Origin: Ectocarpus siliculosus
Lineage: Eukaryota; Sar; Phaeophyceae; Ectocarpales; Ectocarpaceae
Direction: 5' to 3'
Length of the DNA stretch: 24,735 nt
Assembly (NCBI GenBank): GCA_000310025.1
Contig: FN648886.1
Location: forward strand, 1-24,735
In this document: one piece after another, positions 24,171 through 24,735 of the stretch
Numbering within the stretch: the stretch's first letter is position 1
Layout of the letters: each line of letters begins with the position of its first letter
Translations under genes and position numbers: made by a program
The notes under the pieces: generated by a model
Told to the model about the DNA's origin: nothing
Seen by the model: the letters and a program-made list of their open reading frames with translations, nothing else
The model's database searches: none

Positions 24171-24735
24171 GTCGTGCATGCCGTAGTCGTTTGACCATTG
24201 ACCTCGCATCCCTACAAAGCCGGGACGGAGCATGCCGGGTTCTCACCGGACCAGGCTCTCACATCACCAAGCGCGAAGCGCCGTGAGGTATTCGGCGAGT
24301 CGCATGAAGGGTGCGCTGCATCCTGCTAAGGGTGTTCCGCATCTTGTGCTTACTTCCTTGCGTACGGATGACAGCTGCGTATGACTGAATTGTTTTTCTG
24401 GTGCTTTCACTTCCAGAGACATGTGTAACTGCCTCGAGGAAGCTTGATCATTTTAACACAACGTGGTGCAATCATCCCCCGTTGCGCGGAGTGAGGGTTC
24501 TCGACCCCGCACAACATGATCTACTCGACCACCATCATGGTTACCGCCAAAAAGAAAACAAAGGTAAACAAAAACGGTAACCTGGTTGCCGAGTTCACGA
24601 AGTGAATTGGCTTGTTTTACAACGTCGCTGCCAAGCGACGACAAACCCAATCCCGATGGCAAACACCGAGGGGGCGGCTTGTTTTACAACGTCGTTGCCA
24701 AGCGACGAAAACCCAACCCCGATGGCAAACACCGG
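24171..24735 (-). mobile_element. Dispersed element R, copy 3 (inverted, cut by window edge)
   Basis: The reverse complement follows copy 2 closely, from CATGCACGAC at one end through GAGAACCCTCACTCCGC, CACGGCGCTTCGCGCTTGG and both 5' subrepeats (24677-24731 and 24609-24664), and continues past the window edge. A run of G on the plus strand (24155-24171), meaning C after the element's 3' end, repeats the C-run context of copies 1 and 2. Confidence 0.82.

Larger units (their letters stand above)
23901..24735 (+). other. Last intron (partial), filled by element R and its terminal repeats
   Basis: From the putative donor GTGGGT onward nearly all of the sequence is a 75-77 bp tandem array (23913-24119), a short unique piece, a G-run and element R copy 3 on the minus strand up to the window edge. 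No coding exon is visible, so the next exon lies beyond the window. Confidence 0.65.

Overview
The window is a stretch of intron-rich nuclear DNA from a eukaryote, most likely a stramenopile and probably a brown alga. This is inferred from GT-AG introns of up to about 5 kb, from a gene family I associate with brown algal genomes (chlamydial Pmp-like beta-helix repeats fused to a multi-pass membrane module), and from a Copia-type retrotransposon remnant. No prokaryotic operon, rRNA gene, CRISPR array or intact tRNA gene was seen.

Almost everything is organised around ONE large plus-strand gene. It enters the window at the left edge and has not ended at the right edge. I can place 18 exons (about 3.5 kb of coding sequence, roughly 1,158 codons): 1-138 (uncertain end), 225-405, 1886-2009, 2727-2878, 3149-3351, 4365-4476, 9582-9689, 14932-15064, 16627-16820, 17335-17636, 18046-18340, 18807-18914, 20177-20246, 20705-20853, 21435-22146, 22545-22567, 22892-23031 and 23570-23900. 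From 225 onward every junction keeps phase with a GT donor and an AG acceptor. The predicted protein has an extracellular right-handed beta-helix built from FxxN and GG[AVF] repeats, an EGF-like cysteine module, a region of unknown fold, a cysteine-rich stalk, a transmembrane helix, a long low-complexity loop and at least three further hydrophobic segments. It looks like a large surface protein or receptor. One exon is only 23 nt long; it restores a hydrophobic segment that is otherwise broken.

The introns hold the accessory content. Left to right: two copies of a 131-bp inverted-repeat element (615-723 and 1386-1516); a composite repeat at 4656-5800 whose blocks recur in compact form at 8661-8843; a decayed minus-strand Copia integrase remnant with a low-complexity tail (8646-7431); three copies of one dispersed element (9052-9487, 19529-20124, and 24735-24171 on minus); a tRNA-derived SINE-like element (10801-11113); a cluster of palindromes (11570-11799); stem-loops (13141-13219); a possible pogo/Tigger-like element (13653-14566); and, most unusually, about eight decayed tandem copies of the 5' part of one exon with its acceptor region (15308-16626) directly upstream of the intact exon. 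A second partial exon duplication lies in the intron after exon 17. The right end has a 75-77 bp tandem array made of the terminal sequence of the dispersed element.

Limits: exon boundaries come from reading frame, splice consensus and family resemblance recalled from memory, with no transcript or alignment. Family names are inference unless a motif is quoted. Most other open frames in the window are antisense or intronic shadows.
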